The translations under genes and the position numbers were made by a program. Shown one piece after another: positions 27,243-39,537 of a DNA stretch of 46,019 nt. The DNA lies in the NCBI GenBank assembly GCA_035550595.1, contig DASZOV010000011.1:1-46019 (forward strand), read 5' to 3'. Source of the stretch: CALFMR01 sp035550595. Lineage in GTDB: Bacteria > Acidobacteriota > Vicinamibacteria > Vicinamibacterales > SCN-69-37. Every line of letters begins with the position of its first letter. The first letter of the stretch is position 1. The notes beneath the pieces were generated by a model, which saw nothing but the letters and a program-made list of their open reading frames with translations, was not told the origin of the DNA and searched no databases.

Positions 27243-27481
27243 GACGCAATGCGGACTGCCGGCGGCAGATGGGCAGCGACGTGCGCGGCATAGGCCAGAG
27301 CAGCGCGCACCTGTTCGGTCGTCAGCGCGAACTCGGCTGCAACCGTCTCAGGGGCTTCGCCGGCGGCCAAGGCACCGACGACCGTAGCCACGTCGATTCG
27401 CGTGCCGGCAATGCACGGCTTGCCGAACCGAACGTCCGGATCCATCGAGATACCAGGAAAAATATCCATGAAACCCGCCAT
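27239..27481 (-). CDS. DUF433 protein, probable antitoxin
   Basis: An 80-residue DUF433 protein. The core DPDVRFGKPCIAGTRIDVATV is the family signature; the rest is a small helical domain predicted to bind DNA (ETVAAEFALTTEQVRAALAY). DUF433 proteins act as antitoxin/autoregulator next to DUF5615 toxins. ATG 27481 is used; an internal ATG at 27469 is possible because neither has a strong ribosome-binding site. It is the first gene of the two-gene operon. Confidence 0.85.
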   Translation of the reverse strand: MAGFMDIFPGISMDPDVRFGKPCIAGTRIDVATVVGALAAGEAPETVAAEFALTTEQVRAALAYAAHVAAHLPPAVRIAS

Positions 27482-27539
27482 GTGTCGTTGTTCGCGTTGA
27501 CTCTAACACAGGCGCCGCGAGGAGTTCTGAAACGCCCCT

Positions 27540-28472
27540 CTACGCCGCGTTCGTGTCGAGTGGCAGATACAGCTCGGTCACGAGCCGGTCGGCGGGCACG
27601 TCGGCTGGCGTGTTTCGGTAGATCTCGTAGCTTGGAGTCTCAGCGAGTCGTTCGCCGCTCGCCGGCAGCCACTCGCCCATGAAGCGCGCCCAGACGTCGC
27701 CCAGGTGCTCGTAGGGACCGACGTGCGACGTCATCGCGTAGCGGCCGGCGGGCAGGTGCATTTCTGAAAGTCCCTCGGGCAGCCGCGCGTCGTCGGCGAT
27801 GGTCAGCGCGGCGTCGGAGCGCAGGTCCTGCGGCGGAGTGGTTTCGGGATCGTCATGAAAGATCGCGAGCATGATCGCGCCTGGTCCGATGAGCCCGGTT
27901 GGTCCGGCGAGCGCGCCGAGGCGCGCGAAGGCCTGCGAGATTTGCATGTACGGCCCGACGTGCCGGACGGCGGCGAGGCGATAGGCGGGCATGTCCTTGA
28001 TCGTGACGTCCATGGGGACTTCTCCTCGGATGATGTGCAGGCGCGACGTGTCGACGCGTCCGCGGTGATAGTGCAGGCCACTCATCGACGCGAGCTCGAC
28101 GCGCGGCGGTGCGCAGTTCGGACGCGATGGATCAGAACGCTGGCGGAACTCGGACGGCGCGCACGCGTAGGCCTGACGGAACGCGCGCGTGAACGATTCG
28201 TGCGTCTCGTAGCCAGCGGCGAACGCGATCGTCGTTACTGGCGTGTCGGTCTCGACGAGCATCGTGGCCGCGCGTTCCAGACGCAGACGACGTTGCAACG
28301 CGAGCGGCGTCTCGCTGGTCATGCCGCGAAAGACGCGATGGAAATGAAACGGCGACATCGCCGCCGTGCGCGCCAGCTCCTCGAGATCGAGCGCGCGGTC
28401 GAGGTCCGCCGCAACCACCTCCACGACCTTCCGCACCGCCCGCTCGTAGAACGAGCGCGTGTCGGGTTTCAT
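27540..28472 (-). CDS. AraC family regulator with GyrI-like ligand domain
   Basis: A 310-residue transcription factor. The N-terminal AraC-type double helix-turn-helix spans about 12-112 (LEELARTAAMSPFHFHRVFRG, then TTIAFAAGYETHESFTRAFRQ). The C-terminal GyrI-like/SOUL-type small-molecule domain spans about 153-305 (DVTIKDMPAYRLAAVRHVGPY and LPAGRYAMTSHVGPYEHLGD). Proteins of this arrangement (Rob/SoxS-like with GyrI domain) sense hydrophobic drugs or similar molecules. No obvious target gene is adjacent. The ATG start is at 28472, and the length is normal. Confidence 0.93.
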   Translation of the reverse strand: MKPDTRSFYERAVRKVVEVVAADLDRALDLEELARTAAMSPFHFHRVFRGMTSETPLALQRRLRLERAATMLVETDTPVTTIAFAAGYETHESFTRAFRQAYACAPSEFRQRSDPSRPNCAPPRVELASMSGLHYHRGRVDTSRLHIIRGEVPMDVTIKDMPAYRLAAVRHVGPYMQISQAFARLGALAGPTGLIGPGAIMLAIFHDDPETTPPQDLRSDAALTIADDARLPEGLSEMHLPAGRYAMTSHVGPYEHLGDVWARFMGEWLPASGERLAETPSYEIYRNTPADVPADRLVTELYLPLDTNAA

Positions 28473-28526
28473 GGCGACACTGTATTCGCGCGGCGCGGAC
28501 GGCGCTTGACGGGGATTGCTGATTCT

Positions 28527-28546
28527 CCGGCGCAGGAGTGCGCCGG
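28527..28546. repeat. GC hairpin preceding family A copy A5
   Basis: CCGGCGCA-GGAG-TGCGCCGG is a perfect 8-bp stem with a 4-base loop, followed by CTACA and then the family A arm at 28551. The ending CTACA resembles the family C hairpins, so a different repeat may be joined here. Confidence 0.6.
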
Positions 28547-28550
28547 CTAC

Positions 28551-28742
28551 AACTTCGAACTGTGAACTTCGAACTTCGAACCGAGGCTCAAGGTTCCGCC
28601 GGGCCTGAAGGCCCGCGGCTCCACAATCCGTTGATCTGGGCGCGTCGCGACGCCTTTTCCCGTCCGCGGAGCCCTGGGCCTTCAGGCCCAGAGAGGAATC
28701 TGAAACCCAAGTTCGAAGTTCACAGTTCGAAGTTCACAGTTA
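28551..28742. repeat. Family A inverted repeat element, copy A5
   Basis: The left arm is 28551-28581 (AACTTCGAACTGTGAACTTC...), and the right arm is 28709-28742 (AAGTTCGAAGTTCACAGTTC...). The inner hairpins are CCGGGCC-TGAA-GGCCCGC near 28600-28617 and the near-perfect CTGGGCC-TTCA-GGCCCAG near 28674-28691. The layout matches A1 and A3. It lies between the AraC gene start and the ADOP stop at 28749, ending 6 bp before that stop. Confidence 0.85.
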
Positions 28743-28748
28743 CCTTAT

Positions 28749-31439
28749 CTACTCCTGTCTCAACGTAATCGCCGGATCGACCTGCATCGCGCGGCGAGCC
28801 GGGATGTAGCTCGCGAGGCATGTCGTGGCAATGAGCGCCGTCGCGACGCCGACGTACGTGAGGGGATCGAAGGGACTGACGCCGAAGAGCAGCGACGTCA
28901 TCAGACGCGTGAGCGCGAGCGCGGCGGCGGTGCCGCCGGTCAGGCCGATGATGGTCAGCCACAGACCGCTGCGGACGAAGGCGCTCGCGAGTTGTGCGGG
29001 ACGGGCGCCGAGCGCGGCGCGGATGCCGATCTCCCGCGTCCGCTGTGTCACGGCGTACGCGATCACGCTGTAGAGCCCAACGACACCGAGGAGCAGGGCG
29101 ATGCCGCCAGCAATGAGCAGCATGACGAGCGTGAACGACGTGCGCGCCATCGACTGGCGGTAGTAGTCGTCGAGCGTGCGGACGTTCGCGATTGGCAACG
29201 ACGGATTCGACGCCCAGACGGCTTGCCGGACTTCCGTCATCAATGCGTCGGTGCCGGCGCGGTCGCTGCGGATAGCGACGGCGAAATTTCTGACGATCGA
29301 GGGCTGGTCACCCTCGAAGTTGTCCATGCGCAGCGGCCAGTAGGCCGTCGTGGGCGCCGCCTGACTGACGCCGTTGTCGTACACGTCGGCGACGACGCCA
29401 ACGACTTCCCGCCAGGGATCGTCGCCGAGGCCGACGCGGATGTACTGTCCGAGCGCCGCGGCCGGCTCGCGCCAGAGCTCGCGCGCCATACCTTCCGACA
29501 CCATGGCGACGCGGTGGTCGTTGTCGGTGTCTGCCCATGTGAAGTCGCGGCCCGCGACGAGCGACGTCCCGAGCGTCTGAAGGAATCCGGGGGAGATGCG
29601 TTTGAATTGCCGCACGGGCGCCACCTGGTCCGCCGCATACGCGCGTCCCTTCACGATCACGGGATCAAAGCTGCCGCCGCCGTCCATCGGAATGCGATTC
29701 GCCACGCCAACGGACGCGACGCCGGGAATCGCGGCGAGCCGCCGGACGATGTCTTCCTGCATGTGCACGACCTGCTCCCGGTCGGACACCTCCGTTCCGG
29801 GAATCGACAGCCGGAACGTCTGAACGGATGCCGGCGTTCGGAATCCGGGATCGACGTGCGTCAAGGCGCGGTAGGTGCGAATCATCAGGCCCGACGACAC
29901 GAGGACGACGAGTGCCAGCGCGACCTGCACGACGACGAGCGCGCCGCGCGTTCGATGCTGCGTTCGCGTGGCGCTGGCCGACCGGTCGCCGCTCCGGAGC
30001 GCCGTGCTCAGTCGGCCGTTGGCGCGGCGAAGGACCGGCACGCTGCCGAACAACAGGGCGGCGAGGAGCGAAATGCCACCCGTGAAGAGCACGGCCCGCG
30101 CGTCGATGGCGATCTCGTGGAGTCGCGGGAGGCCAGCCGGTGCGATGGCGACGAGCAGATGAACGGTCGCGGCCGCGACGAAGAGGCCGAGTGCGCCACC
30201 AGCCAGGCCGAGGACGAGACTTTCGATGAGCAGTCCCGAGGCGATTCGCCGCGTCCCGGCCCCGAGCGCCGCGCGCACGGCCAGTTCGCGACGACGGCCT
30301 TCGGCGCGCACCAGCAGCAGATTGCCGACGTTGGCGCAGGCAATCAGCAGCACGAACGCGATCGTACCCATGACGATCCAGAGCACATTCCCGACGTCAC
30401 CAACGACGGCCTGTTTGAGCTGGCGGACGTGCGTCTGAAACCCCGCGTGCTCGATCATCGCCACGCTGAATCCGGGTGGCGTGGGGAAGCTGTGGGTGAC
30501 AATCGGCAGCATGCGCCCCATGTCCGTTTCCACGGCCGCCTCGGTCGCGCCGGGTCGGAGGCGCGCCACCATCGAGTAATTGAACTGGCCGATGAACGTC
30601 TTCCCGCGGTCGAGGCGGAGCGGCATGACGAGCGACAGGTCGTCGGCGTCGAGGAAGCGGAACTGCCGCGGCAGCACGCCCACGATCGTCGTCGGCGTCC
30701 CGTTCAACACGAGCGAGCGGCCGATCGCAGAAGGATCGCTGCCGAGCGCATCACGCCAATACGCAAAGGTCGCCACGGCCACGGGCGGCGCGTTGGGGAG
30801 ATCGTCATCGCGCGTGAAGAGGCGGCCGAGCGCCGGGGTGACGCCGAGCACGGGCAGGACGCCATCGGTGGCCCGCACGACGCTCACACGCTGCGGCGCG
30901 CCGCGGCGGGTGACGGTGATCGCGTCGTTCATGTACAGCCCGACGTCAGTCACCGTCCGATTCTCGTCACGAAAGATGAAGTACTGAGACGCAGCCATCG
31001 GCAGGTCATCGAGCGCCGGCGTCTGCGTCGACTGCCGCACGTCGACGAGCCGATCCGGCTCGGGATAGGGCAGCGGCTTCAGCAGCACGCCGTCGACGAC
31101 GCTGAAGACGGCGGTCGTGCCGCCGATACCGAGCGCGAGCGTGAGGAGCGCGAAGGCGGTGAACGCCGGCGCGCGACGGAATCCGCGGACGGCGTATCGG
31201 ACGTCCTGCCACACGCGCTCGAGCGATGGCGCGAGCCACACGCCCCGCGCCTCCTCGCGTGCCATCGTCATATTGCCCAGCGCGCGCGCCGCGCCAGCGC
31301 GTGCTGTCAAGGGATCAACGCCACTCGCGACCGACGCGTCCTCGCTCATCGCGCGATGGACATCGAGCTCGCGTCGAAGGTCGTCGTCGAACCGCCGATA
31401 CCGAACCCGCGCCCGCAGCCGTCGTAGCCAGCTCGTCAT
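28749..31439 (-). CDS. ADOP-type duplicated ABC permease (no adjacent PadR)
   Basis: An 896-residue permease with two MacB/FtsX halves. The N-terminal cytoplasmic extension of about 80 residues (RRFDDDLRRELDVHRAMSED) is present, followed by the first transmembrane helix (FALLTLALGIGGTTAVFSVV) and the FtsX core (VLLIACANVGNLLLVRAEG). The C terminus ends ARRAMQVDPAITLRQE. I chose ATG 31439, which has GGGGAG 9 nt upstream, over an ATG five codons earlier. No PadR gene or ATPase is adjacent. Upstream is a family B repeat array, so regulation cannot be read. Confidence 0.92.
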   Translation of the reverse strand: MTSWLRRLRARVRYRRFDDDLRRELDVHRAMSEDASVASGVDPLTARAGAARALGNMTMAREEARGVWLAPSLERVWQDVRYAVRGFRRAPAFTAFALLTLALGIGGTTAVFSVVDGVLLKPLPYPEPDRLVDVRQSTQTPALDDLPMAASQYFIFRDENRTVTDVGLYMNDAITVTRRGAPQRVSVVRATDGVLPVLGVTPALGRLFTRDDDLPNAPPVAVATFAYWRDALGSDPSAIGRSLVLNGTPTTIVGVLPRQFRFLDADDLSLVMPLRLDRGKTFIGQFNYSMVARLRPGATEAAVETDMGRMLPIVTHSFPTPPGFSVAMIEHAGFQTHVRQLKQAVVGDVGNVLWIVMGTIAFVLLIACANVGNLLLVRAEGRRRELAVRAALGAGTRRIASGLLIESLVLGLAGGALGLFVAAATVHLLVAIAPAGLPRLHEIAIDARAVLFTGGISLLAALLFGSVPVLRRANGRLSTALRSGDRSASATRTQHRTRGALVVVQVALALVVLVSSGLMIRTYRALTHVDPGFRTPASVQTFRLSIPGTEVSDREQVVHMQEDIVRRLAAIPGVASVGVANRIPMDGGGSFDPVIVKGRAYAADQVAPVRQFKRISPGFLQTLGTSLVAGRDFTWADTDNDHRVAMVSEGMARELWREPAAALGQYIRVGLGDDPWREVVGVVADVYDNGVSQAAPTTAYWPLRMDNFEGDQPSIVRNFAVAIRSDRAGTDALMTEVRQAVWASNPSLPIANVRTLDDYYRQSMARTSFTLVMLLIAGGIALLLGVVGLYSVIAYAVTQRTREIGIRAALGARPAQLASAFVRSGLWLTIIGLTGGTAAALALTRLMTSLLFGVSPFDPLTYVGVATALIATTCLASYIPARRAMQVDPAITLRQE

Positions 31440-31519
31440 GAAGCGTCTCCCCATCGATAGACGATGGGTGAAGGATAGAAGTTCGGGGAGAGGAGGTCAA
31501 GCCTCACGCGAAGGGGGCT

Positions 31520-31805
31520 CACGCGAAGGCGCGAAGACGCGAAGGATACAGACACAGACAGGATCAAATAAAGATGACACCGCGAGCCCCGAGCGTAGCG
31601 AGGGCGGCGAGGCGCGCCAAAAGAAGTCCGCGAAGCCCGCGACGGAGGAGCGGCGCTGAGCGGGCGAGCGGGGGTGGGGCCCCGCGAGCAAGCAAGAAAA
31701 GATGGCCTCTACGCATCGCGAAAAAGATGATGCGCGAGCGCAGCGAGGGTGCCGAAGCGCCGTAGGCGCGGGGGTGGGCCCCGCGCCACTGCAAGAAGAT
31801 GACTG
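31520..31805 (-). repeat. Family B repeat array, copy B4 (two units)
   Basis: In inverted orientation, AAGATGACACC at about 31571 and AAAGATGATG at about 31723 begin two units, and a terminal GAAGATGAC lies at about 31796. The first unit carries extra sequence (CGCGCCAAAAGAAGTCC...). A purine-rich stretch (ACAGACACAGACAGG) near 31549-31563 represents the tail. The array accounts for most of the 375-bp gap between the ADOP start and the small membrane protein; no gene was seen in 31440-31814. Confidence 0.8.
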
Positions 31806-31814
31806 GCCCGTCCG

Positions 31815-32207
31815 CTACTTCACATCAGGCAGGGCCGGTGCGAACAGCGCTTCCGTCTCTTTCTGAAAGAGCACGTAAAGCACGTAGATGCCGAAGATCG
31901 TGCCGAGCGGAATCTTGATGAGGGCGATCGCGCCGAGGATGATGCCGAGGATGCGGGCCCAGAAGCGGAGGCGGAGCAGGCCCCAGCCGCAGATGATGGA
32001 CGGAATCGACGCAAAGATGAGGAAGATCGTCAGCGCGACGCCCGTCAGGCCCACGATCGTGAGTCCGATCGCCGCGTCCGCGTCGTGCGACGCACCGATG
32101 ATCGCGGCCGCCAGGCCGAACGCCATTGACGAGAAGACGGCAGCGACGAGGCCCAGCACGCCGAAGACGACGAACAACACGGCCACGACTTTCACGTGCG
32201 TCGCCAT
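31815..32207 (-). CDS. Small four-helix membrane protein of unknown function
   Basis: A 130-residue protein made almost entirely of hydrophobic segments, with probable transmembrane helices at about 5-30, 34-52, 54-75 and 80-115. The loop CGWGLLRLRFWARILG between helices is basic and presumably cytoplasmic. I recognise no motif that assigns a function; similar small proteins are common in Acidobacteriota. ATG 32207 has a GGAGG-like site upstream (GCAGGAGGCGCTG). It may be co-transcribed with neither neighbour, as repeats flank it on both sides. Confidence 0.75.
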   Translation of the reverse strand: MATHVKVVAVLFVVFGVLGLVAAVFSSMAFGLAAAIIGASHDADAAIGLTIVGLTGVALTIFLIFASIPSIICGWGLLRLRFWARILGIILGAIALIKIPLGTIFGIYVLYVLFQKETEALFAPALPDVK

Positions 32208-32252
32208 CAGCGCCTCCTGCGATGAGTCAGGCGGTCGGGCCCGACGTGTGTC

Positions 32253-32506
32253 CGGGCGGCCACTGGGGGCCGCCCCTACAGCAGGTGGTGCCCAAGCGGC
32301 TAAGGGAACCGCGCCTACGTGTGGCTAGCGCCTGGACGATCACGGGGGGCCGCCCCTACATGTGGGGCCGCATCCGGGCGACCACGGGGTTCGCAACCAC
32401 CAGTCCGGGCGGCCACGGGGGGCCGCCCCTACACTTTTCAGTCGGCCGTTCCCCGACAGCGGCACGCGGTCTCGAACCTGTAGGGGCCGGCCCCCGTGCC
32501 GGCCCG
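32253..32506. repeat. Family C hairpin cluster (GGGCGGCC / CCCTACA)
   Basis: Three clear copies of a hairpin unit lie at 32253-32280, about 32335-32360 and 32405-32433, each ending GGCCGCCCCTACA. In the first, GGGCGGCC (32254-32261) pairs with GGCCGCCC (32268-32275). Degenerate copies fill the spaces, and one inverted copy at 32480-32505 (stem GGGCCGGC 32484-32491 with GCCGGCCC 32498-32505) begins 2 bp after the RRM gene stop. The cluster accounts for the 300 bp between the two genes. Confidence 0.85.
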
Positions 32507-32507
32507 G

Positions 32508-33137
32508 CTATTCGTCGCCGTCTTCGTCGGCTGCGCGCGACGCGACGTCGTCGAAGTCCTCGAGCGGTTCGCTCGCGTCGTTCGGGTCGTCGTAGAGTCC
32601 GCCGAGCCGGCCCGTGTAGCGTTCCTTGATCGGTCCCTTCGGCCCGCGATCCTTGTTTTCCCAGGCCTTGGCGTTCGCCTTCTTTTTCGGCGGACCGAAG
32701 TTCCGGTTGCCCGAAGGCCCGGATGACGGTGCACCGCCGGCCGGACGAAATCCGCCGCCACCGCCGCCGCTGAATCCGCCCCCAGGACGTGGCCCGCTGA
32801 ATCCGCCGCCGCTTCCGCCTGGCCGCGGCCCGCTGAATCCGCCACCGCCACTTGGCCGATAGCCTCCGCCGCCACCCGGCGGACGATCCTCGCGCGGCCG
32901 CGCTTCGCTCACCGACAGGGAGCGGCCCATGAAGGGCTGCTGGTTGAACCGCTGAATGGCTTGCTCGGCGACGGCGCGGTCGAGGAACTCGACGAACGCG
33001 AATCCGCGCGGCCGCCCGGTCTCGCGGTCCGTGGGGATGACGACCTGCGACGGCTCGCCGACCGCCGCGAAATGCGCACGCAGGTCGGCGTCGGTCGCCC
33101 CATACGGCATGTTGCCTACGAACAAACGTACAGCCAC
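32508..33137 (-). CDS. RRM RNA-binding protein with Gly-rich middle region
   Basis: A 209-residue protein. One RNA recognition motif spans residues 3-82, with RNP2 LFVGNM and RNP1 RGFAFVEF. A low-complexity Gly/Pro-rich region (about 87-150, repeats of GGGFSGPRPGG) follows, then a basic stretch (KKKANAKAWENKDRG) and an acidic tail (DEDGDE). Bacterial RRM proteins bind RNA and are often cold-induced; the long tail here is much larger than in cyanobacterial single-RRM proteins. The start is GTG 33137 with GAGGGTAG upstream. The 303-bp divergent gap to uvrA holds no ORF I can support; TACGAT at 33394-33399 may be a -10 box for uvrA. Confidence 0.88.
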   Translation of the reverse strand: MAVRLFVGNMPYGATDADLRAHFAAVGEPSQVVIPTDRETGRPRGFAFVEFLDRAVAEQAIQRFNQQPFMGRSLSVSEARPREDRPPGGGGGYRPSGGGGFSGPRPGGSGGGFSGPRPGGGFSGGGGGGFRPAGGAPSSGPSGNRNFGPPKKKANAKAWENKDRGPKGPIKERYTGRLGGLYDDPNDASEPLEDFDDVASRAADEDGDE

Positions 33138-33440
33138 GAACTACCCTCGTCTGTGGAAACGGATCGATTGGAACTGGAGGATCGTCCAGGGCTCACGCCG
33201 CGGCATGACATTCGATGACACAGGATCGGGAGACTCAGGGCCAGGCTGGTCGCTACGGTGGTGAGCTCGCTGGGATGTTTTGACTCATCGGGAGGATACC
33301 ACGACGGGCGGCGCGCGCCAAGCGCATCACGCCGCTTCCGTCCTTCACCCCGCCGCCGCCGGGTAGGCCGGCCTGTCCCTCGCGGGGAGGTGTTACGATG
33401 TTCGTTTGCGCCTGCCGCGAAGGCGCACGTCGTACCCGCT

Positions 33441-36398
<2,958 letters not shown>

Positions 36399-36413
36399 AA
36401 GTGAAGGGCGCGG

Positions 36414-36518
36414 ATCAACTTCGAACTTCGAACTTCAAACTTCGAACTTCGAAATAGGTTCAGGCACCGCAGAACCCGGCACCCAGTTCGAAGTTCATAG
36501 TTCGAAGTTCGAAGTTCA
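36414..36518. repeat. Family A inverted repeat element, copy A6
   Basis: The left arm is 36414-36453 and the right arm is 36485-36518, both made of TTCGAA-type units in inverted orientation, with a short centre (GGTTCAGGCACCGCAGAACC). It sits between two convergent genes, starting 16 bp after the uvrA stop and touching the glycosylase stop codon at 36519. Confidence 0.85.
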
Positions 36519-37178
36519 TCAGCGCTTTCCACTCCCCGACACGCTCTCGTGTCCGCTCCACGCGCAGCGCCAATCGTGTTCGGTGCCGACGACGATGCCG
36601 ATGCGGGAGGACCAGTCGACGCTGGGCGGGCGGATGCCGTGGTCTTCGACAACGAGTGGACTGGCGCAGAGGTCGGCGAGGTTCTGATCCAGATCGATTC
36701 CCAACGCGACGGTGAGATTGCCGGGACCGCGGCAGAGATCGGCGTCGGCAATGGGGACGTGGCCGGTTCGCGTCACGCGTCCGTTGCCGTTCGTGACGCG
36801 CGCGGCGGCTGCACGTTTGCGCACGCGTTCACGCCGGCGGCGCATCAGGTCCATTCCCTCGATGGGCGCCAGGGCGCGCACGAGCACGGCGGCCGGATGT
36901 CCGACGCCTTCCGTGACGGCGTTCACGAGGTAATGGATGCCGTAGTTCAGATAAACGTACGCGTGGCCGGGAGGACCGTAGAGCGGCCGGTTGCGTTCGG
37001 TCGGCCCCGGCGCGGCGTGGCACGCCGGATCGCTTTCGCCGATGTACGCCTCGGTCTCGACGATGATCCCGGACACGCGGCGGCCGCGCGTTTCGTGGAC
37101 GAGGACTTTGCCGATGAGATCACGCGCGACGTCGAGCGTCGGGCGGTCATAGAAATCACGCGGGAGGCGACGGGGCAC
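36519..37178 (-). CDS. Alkyladenine (3-methyladenine) DNA glycosylase, AAG family
   Basis: A roughly 219-residue base-excision repair enzyme that removes alkylated purines. Family features are LPRDFYDRPTLDVARDLIGKVL, the catalytic region IVETEAYIGESDPACHA, the intercalating-loop region YVYLNYGIHYLVNAV and DLCRGPGNLTVALGID. The frame is open up to TTG 37247, but that segment is family A repeat sequence, so I chose GTG 37178, just before LPRDFYD. No ribosome-binding site supports either start, so the N terminus is uncertain. It converges with uvrA, placing two repair genes side by side. Confidence 0.88.
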   Translation of the reverse strand: MPRRLPRDFYDRPTLDVARDLIGKVLVHETRGRRVSGIIVETEAYIGESDPACHAAPGPTERNRPLYGPPGHAYVYLNYGIHYLVNAVTEGVGHPAAVLVRALAPIEGMDLMRRRRERVRKRAAAARVTNGNGRVTRTGHVPIADADLCRGPGNLTVALGIDLDQNLADLCASPLVVEDHGIRPPSVDWSSRIGIVVGTEHDWRCAWSGHESVSGSGKR

Positions 37179-37233
37179 GGATGGCGAAGGAGAAGAGTGT
37201 GTTGAAAACTTCGGCGCGCCCTTGCGAGGCCGA

Positions 37234-37268
37234 GTTTCGAAGTTCAAAGTTCGAACTTCGAAGTTGAC
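37234..37268. repeat. Family A single arm, copy A7
   Basis: One arm only (GTTTCGAAGTTCAAAGTTCG to GAAGTTGAC), with no clear second arm; an AAAACTTCGG sequence at 37206-37215 may be its remnant. It lies upstream of the glycosylase gene and downstream of HtrA, and creates a false in-frame TTG start for the glycosylase. Confidence 0.7.
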
Positions 37269-37317
37269 ACGGCGCCTTCGGGAGGCCGGTGACTTTTCTG
37301 GCGCACTGTTGCGCCAT

Positions 37318-38496
<1,179 letters not shown>

Positions 38497-38501
38497 GGGC
38501 G

Positions 38502-38900
38502 TCACCCGATGGGAATGCGCCCGCGCTCTCCGTCTTTGGGAATGACGACAGTGAGCACGCCGTCGGCAAGATCGGCGTGGATGCCGTCGATGGCCACGGG
38601 CATGGCAAAACGGAACGATCGCGAGAAGGGCCCCTGGCCGCGCTCGAGCTGCTGGTAGCGCTCGGGACACGAACTGTCGGCGGGCCGCGTGCCGCGCACG
38701 GTCAGGACCTGACCCTGGTGATCGAGCGTGATGTCACTGCGGTCGAGGCCGGGCAGTTCGACGGTGAGCACGTAGCGATCGTCGAGTTCCGCGAGATCGA
38801 CCGCCGGCACCCACCCCGGCGTCGCGCGGCCGAACAGGCTCTCGAGCCGCTCCTGCATGGTGAGCAGGTCGTGCATCGGATCCCAGGGCACGGGATCCAT
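38502..38900 (-). CDS. Small heat shock protein, Hsp20 family
   Basis: A 132-residue chaperone that holds unfolding proteins. The alpha-crystallin domain is at about 32-125 (YVLTVELPGLDRSDI, ADLADGVLTVVIPK), and the C-terminal IPI motif that mediates oligomer formation is present in RIPIG. The open frame extends to a TTG at 38936, but that part arises at the edge of a family A repeat. ATG 38900 has CAGGTAGG just upstream and gives the usual MDPVPWDPMHDLLTMQERL start. It heads the operon with HtrA. Confidence 0.93.
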   Translation of the reverse strand: MDPVPWDPMHDLLTMQERLESLFGRATPGWVPAVDLAELDDRYVLTVELPGLDRSDITLDHQGQVLTVRGTRPADSSCPERYQQLERGQGPFSRSFRFAMPVAIDGIHADLADGVLTVVIPKDGERGRIPIG

Positions 38901-38931
38901 CCTACCTGAAACCAGTGCGAGCGGCCTCGAT

Positions 38932-38990
38932 GTCAACTTCGAACTGCGAACTTCGAACTTCGAAATGCGGCGGGCGCCTTCGGCGCACCG
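38932..38990. repeat. Family A half element, copy A8
   Basis: The left arm 38932-38964 (GTCAACTTCGAACTGCGAAC...) is followed by the hairpin GGCGCCTTCGGCGC near 38974-38987, as in copy A2. The right arm is absent. It lies upstream of the Hsp20 start. From 38991 to 39204 I find no gene; a short AGTGCAAGAAGATGG at 39037-39051 resembles the end of a family B unit. Confidence 0.75.
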
Positions 38991-39204
38991 CTATACACCT
39001 CCTGCGCGTCGTCGCGCTGACGGTGAACCGTAGCGCAGTGCAAGAAGATGGCTGTGCCTCCAAACCAGAGCCAGCAGGGCCTGTCGTCGGACAGCCCCAG
39101 GCCGTGCTCGCCCAAGAACATCTGCCACGGGAGAGGGCTTGCGCGCGCCCCGGGGCGTCACGTCCGACGCCACCCGCCGGGACGAACTTTGAAAATGCCG
39201 TGCG

Positions 39205-39537
39205 TCAGCCGCGCGCCGTTGCTTTCGAAACGCGGCGACGCGGCTCGCTGCCGCTCGGCGTCGCGTGAGCGCTCGCGCGACGCCTTGTCGTTGGCCGACG
39301 AGCGGGAATGCCGGACAGCATGCCTTCGGCGCTGATGTCTTCGTCGACGTCCGGCCAGTGGACGCCGTGTCCGCCGCCGATCAACTGCCAGTTCGTCCGC
39401 TGCGCAGGCGTGGCATCCGATAGCCGCCACGACCACGCCGGCGGCACGCTGATCACGCGTCCGTCGGCGAGGTGCGCGGTGATCGTGTCGTCTGACACCT
39501 CAATGCGTTGAATCGTCGGTTCCGCCGCGCAAGTCAT
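39205..39537 (-). CDS. DUF2442 domain protein
   Basis: A 110-residue protein. Residues about 10-76 match DUF2442: DDTITAHLADGRVISVPPAW, WQLIGGGHGVHWPDVDEDIS and the ending EGMLSGIPAR. The remaining 34 residues are basic and probably unstructured. DUF2442 proteins are often partners of DUF4160 in toxin-antitoxin-like pairs. Here the preceding gene is a different protein, with a 38-bp coding overlap if ATG 39537 is the start. A GTG at 39498, just after the neighbour's stop, would remove the overlap. Confidence 0.78.
   Translation of the reverse strand: MTCAAEPTIQRIEVSDDTITAHLADGRVISVPPAWSWRLSDATPAQRTNWQLIGGGHGVHWPDVDEDISAEGMLSGIPARRPTTRRRASAHATPSGSEPRRRVSKATARG

Noticed and set aside
28992..31427. 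811-residue frame opposite the third ADOP permease, and similar long antisense frames at 2845-4800, 9384-11393, 19511-21427 and 34044-36386
   Set aside because: All lie wholly opposite confident genes and have compositions typical of reverse-strand shadows.
38933..39121. 62-codon minus-strand open frame near the Hsp20 gene
   Set aside because: Its C-terminal part is family A arm sequence, there is no ribosome-binding site, and the rest matches no family I know.
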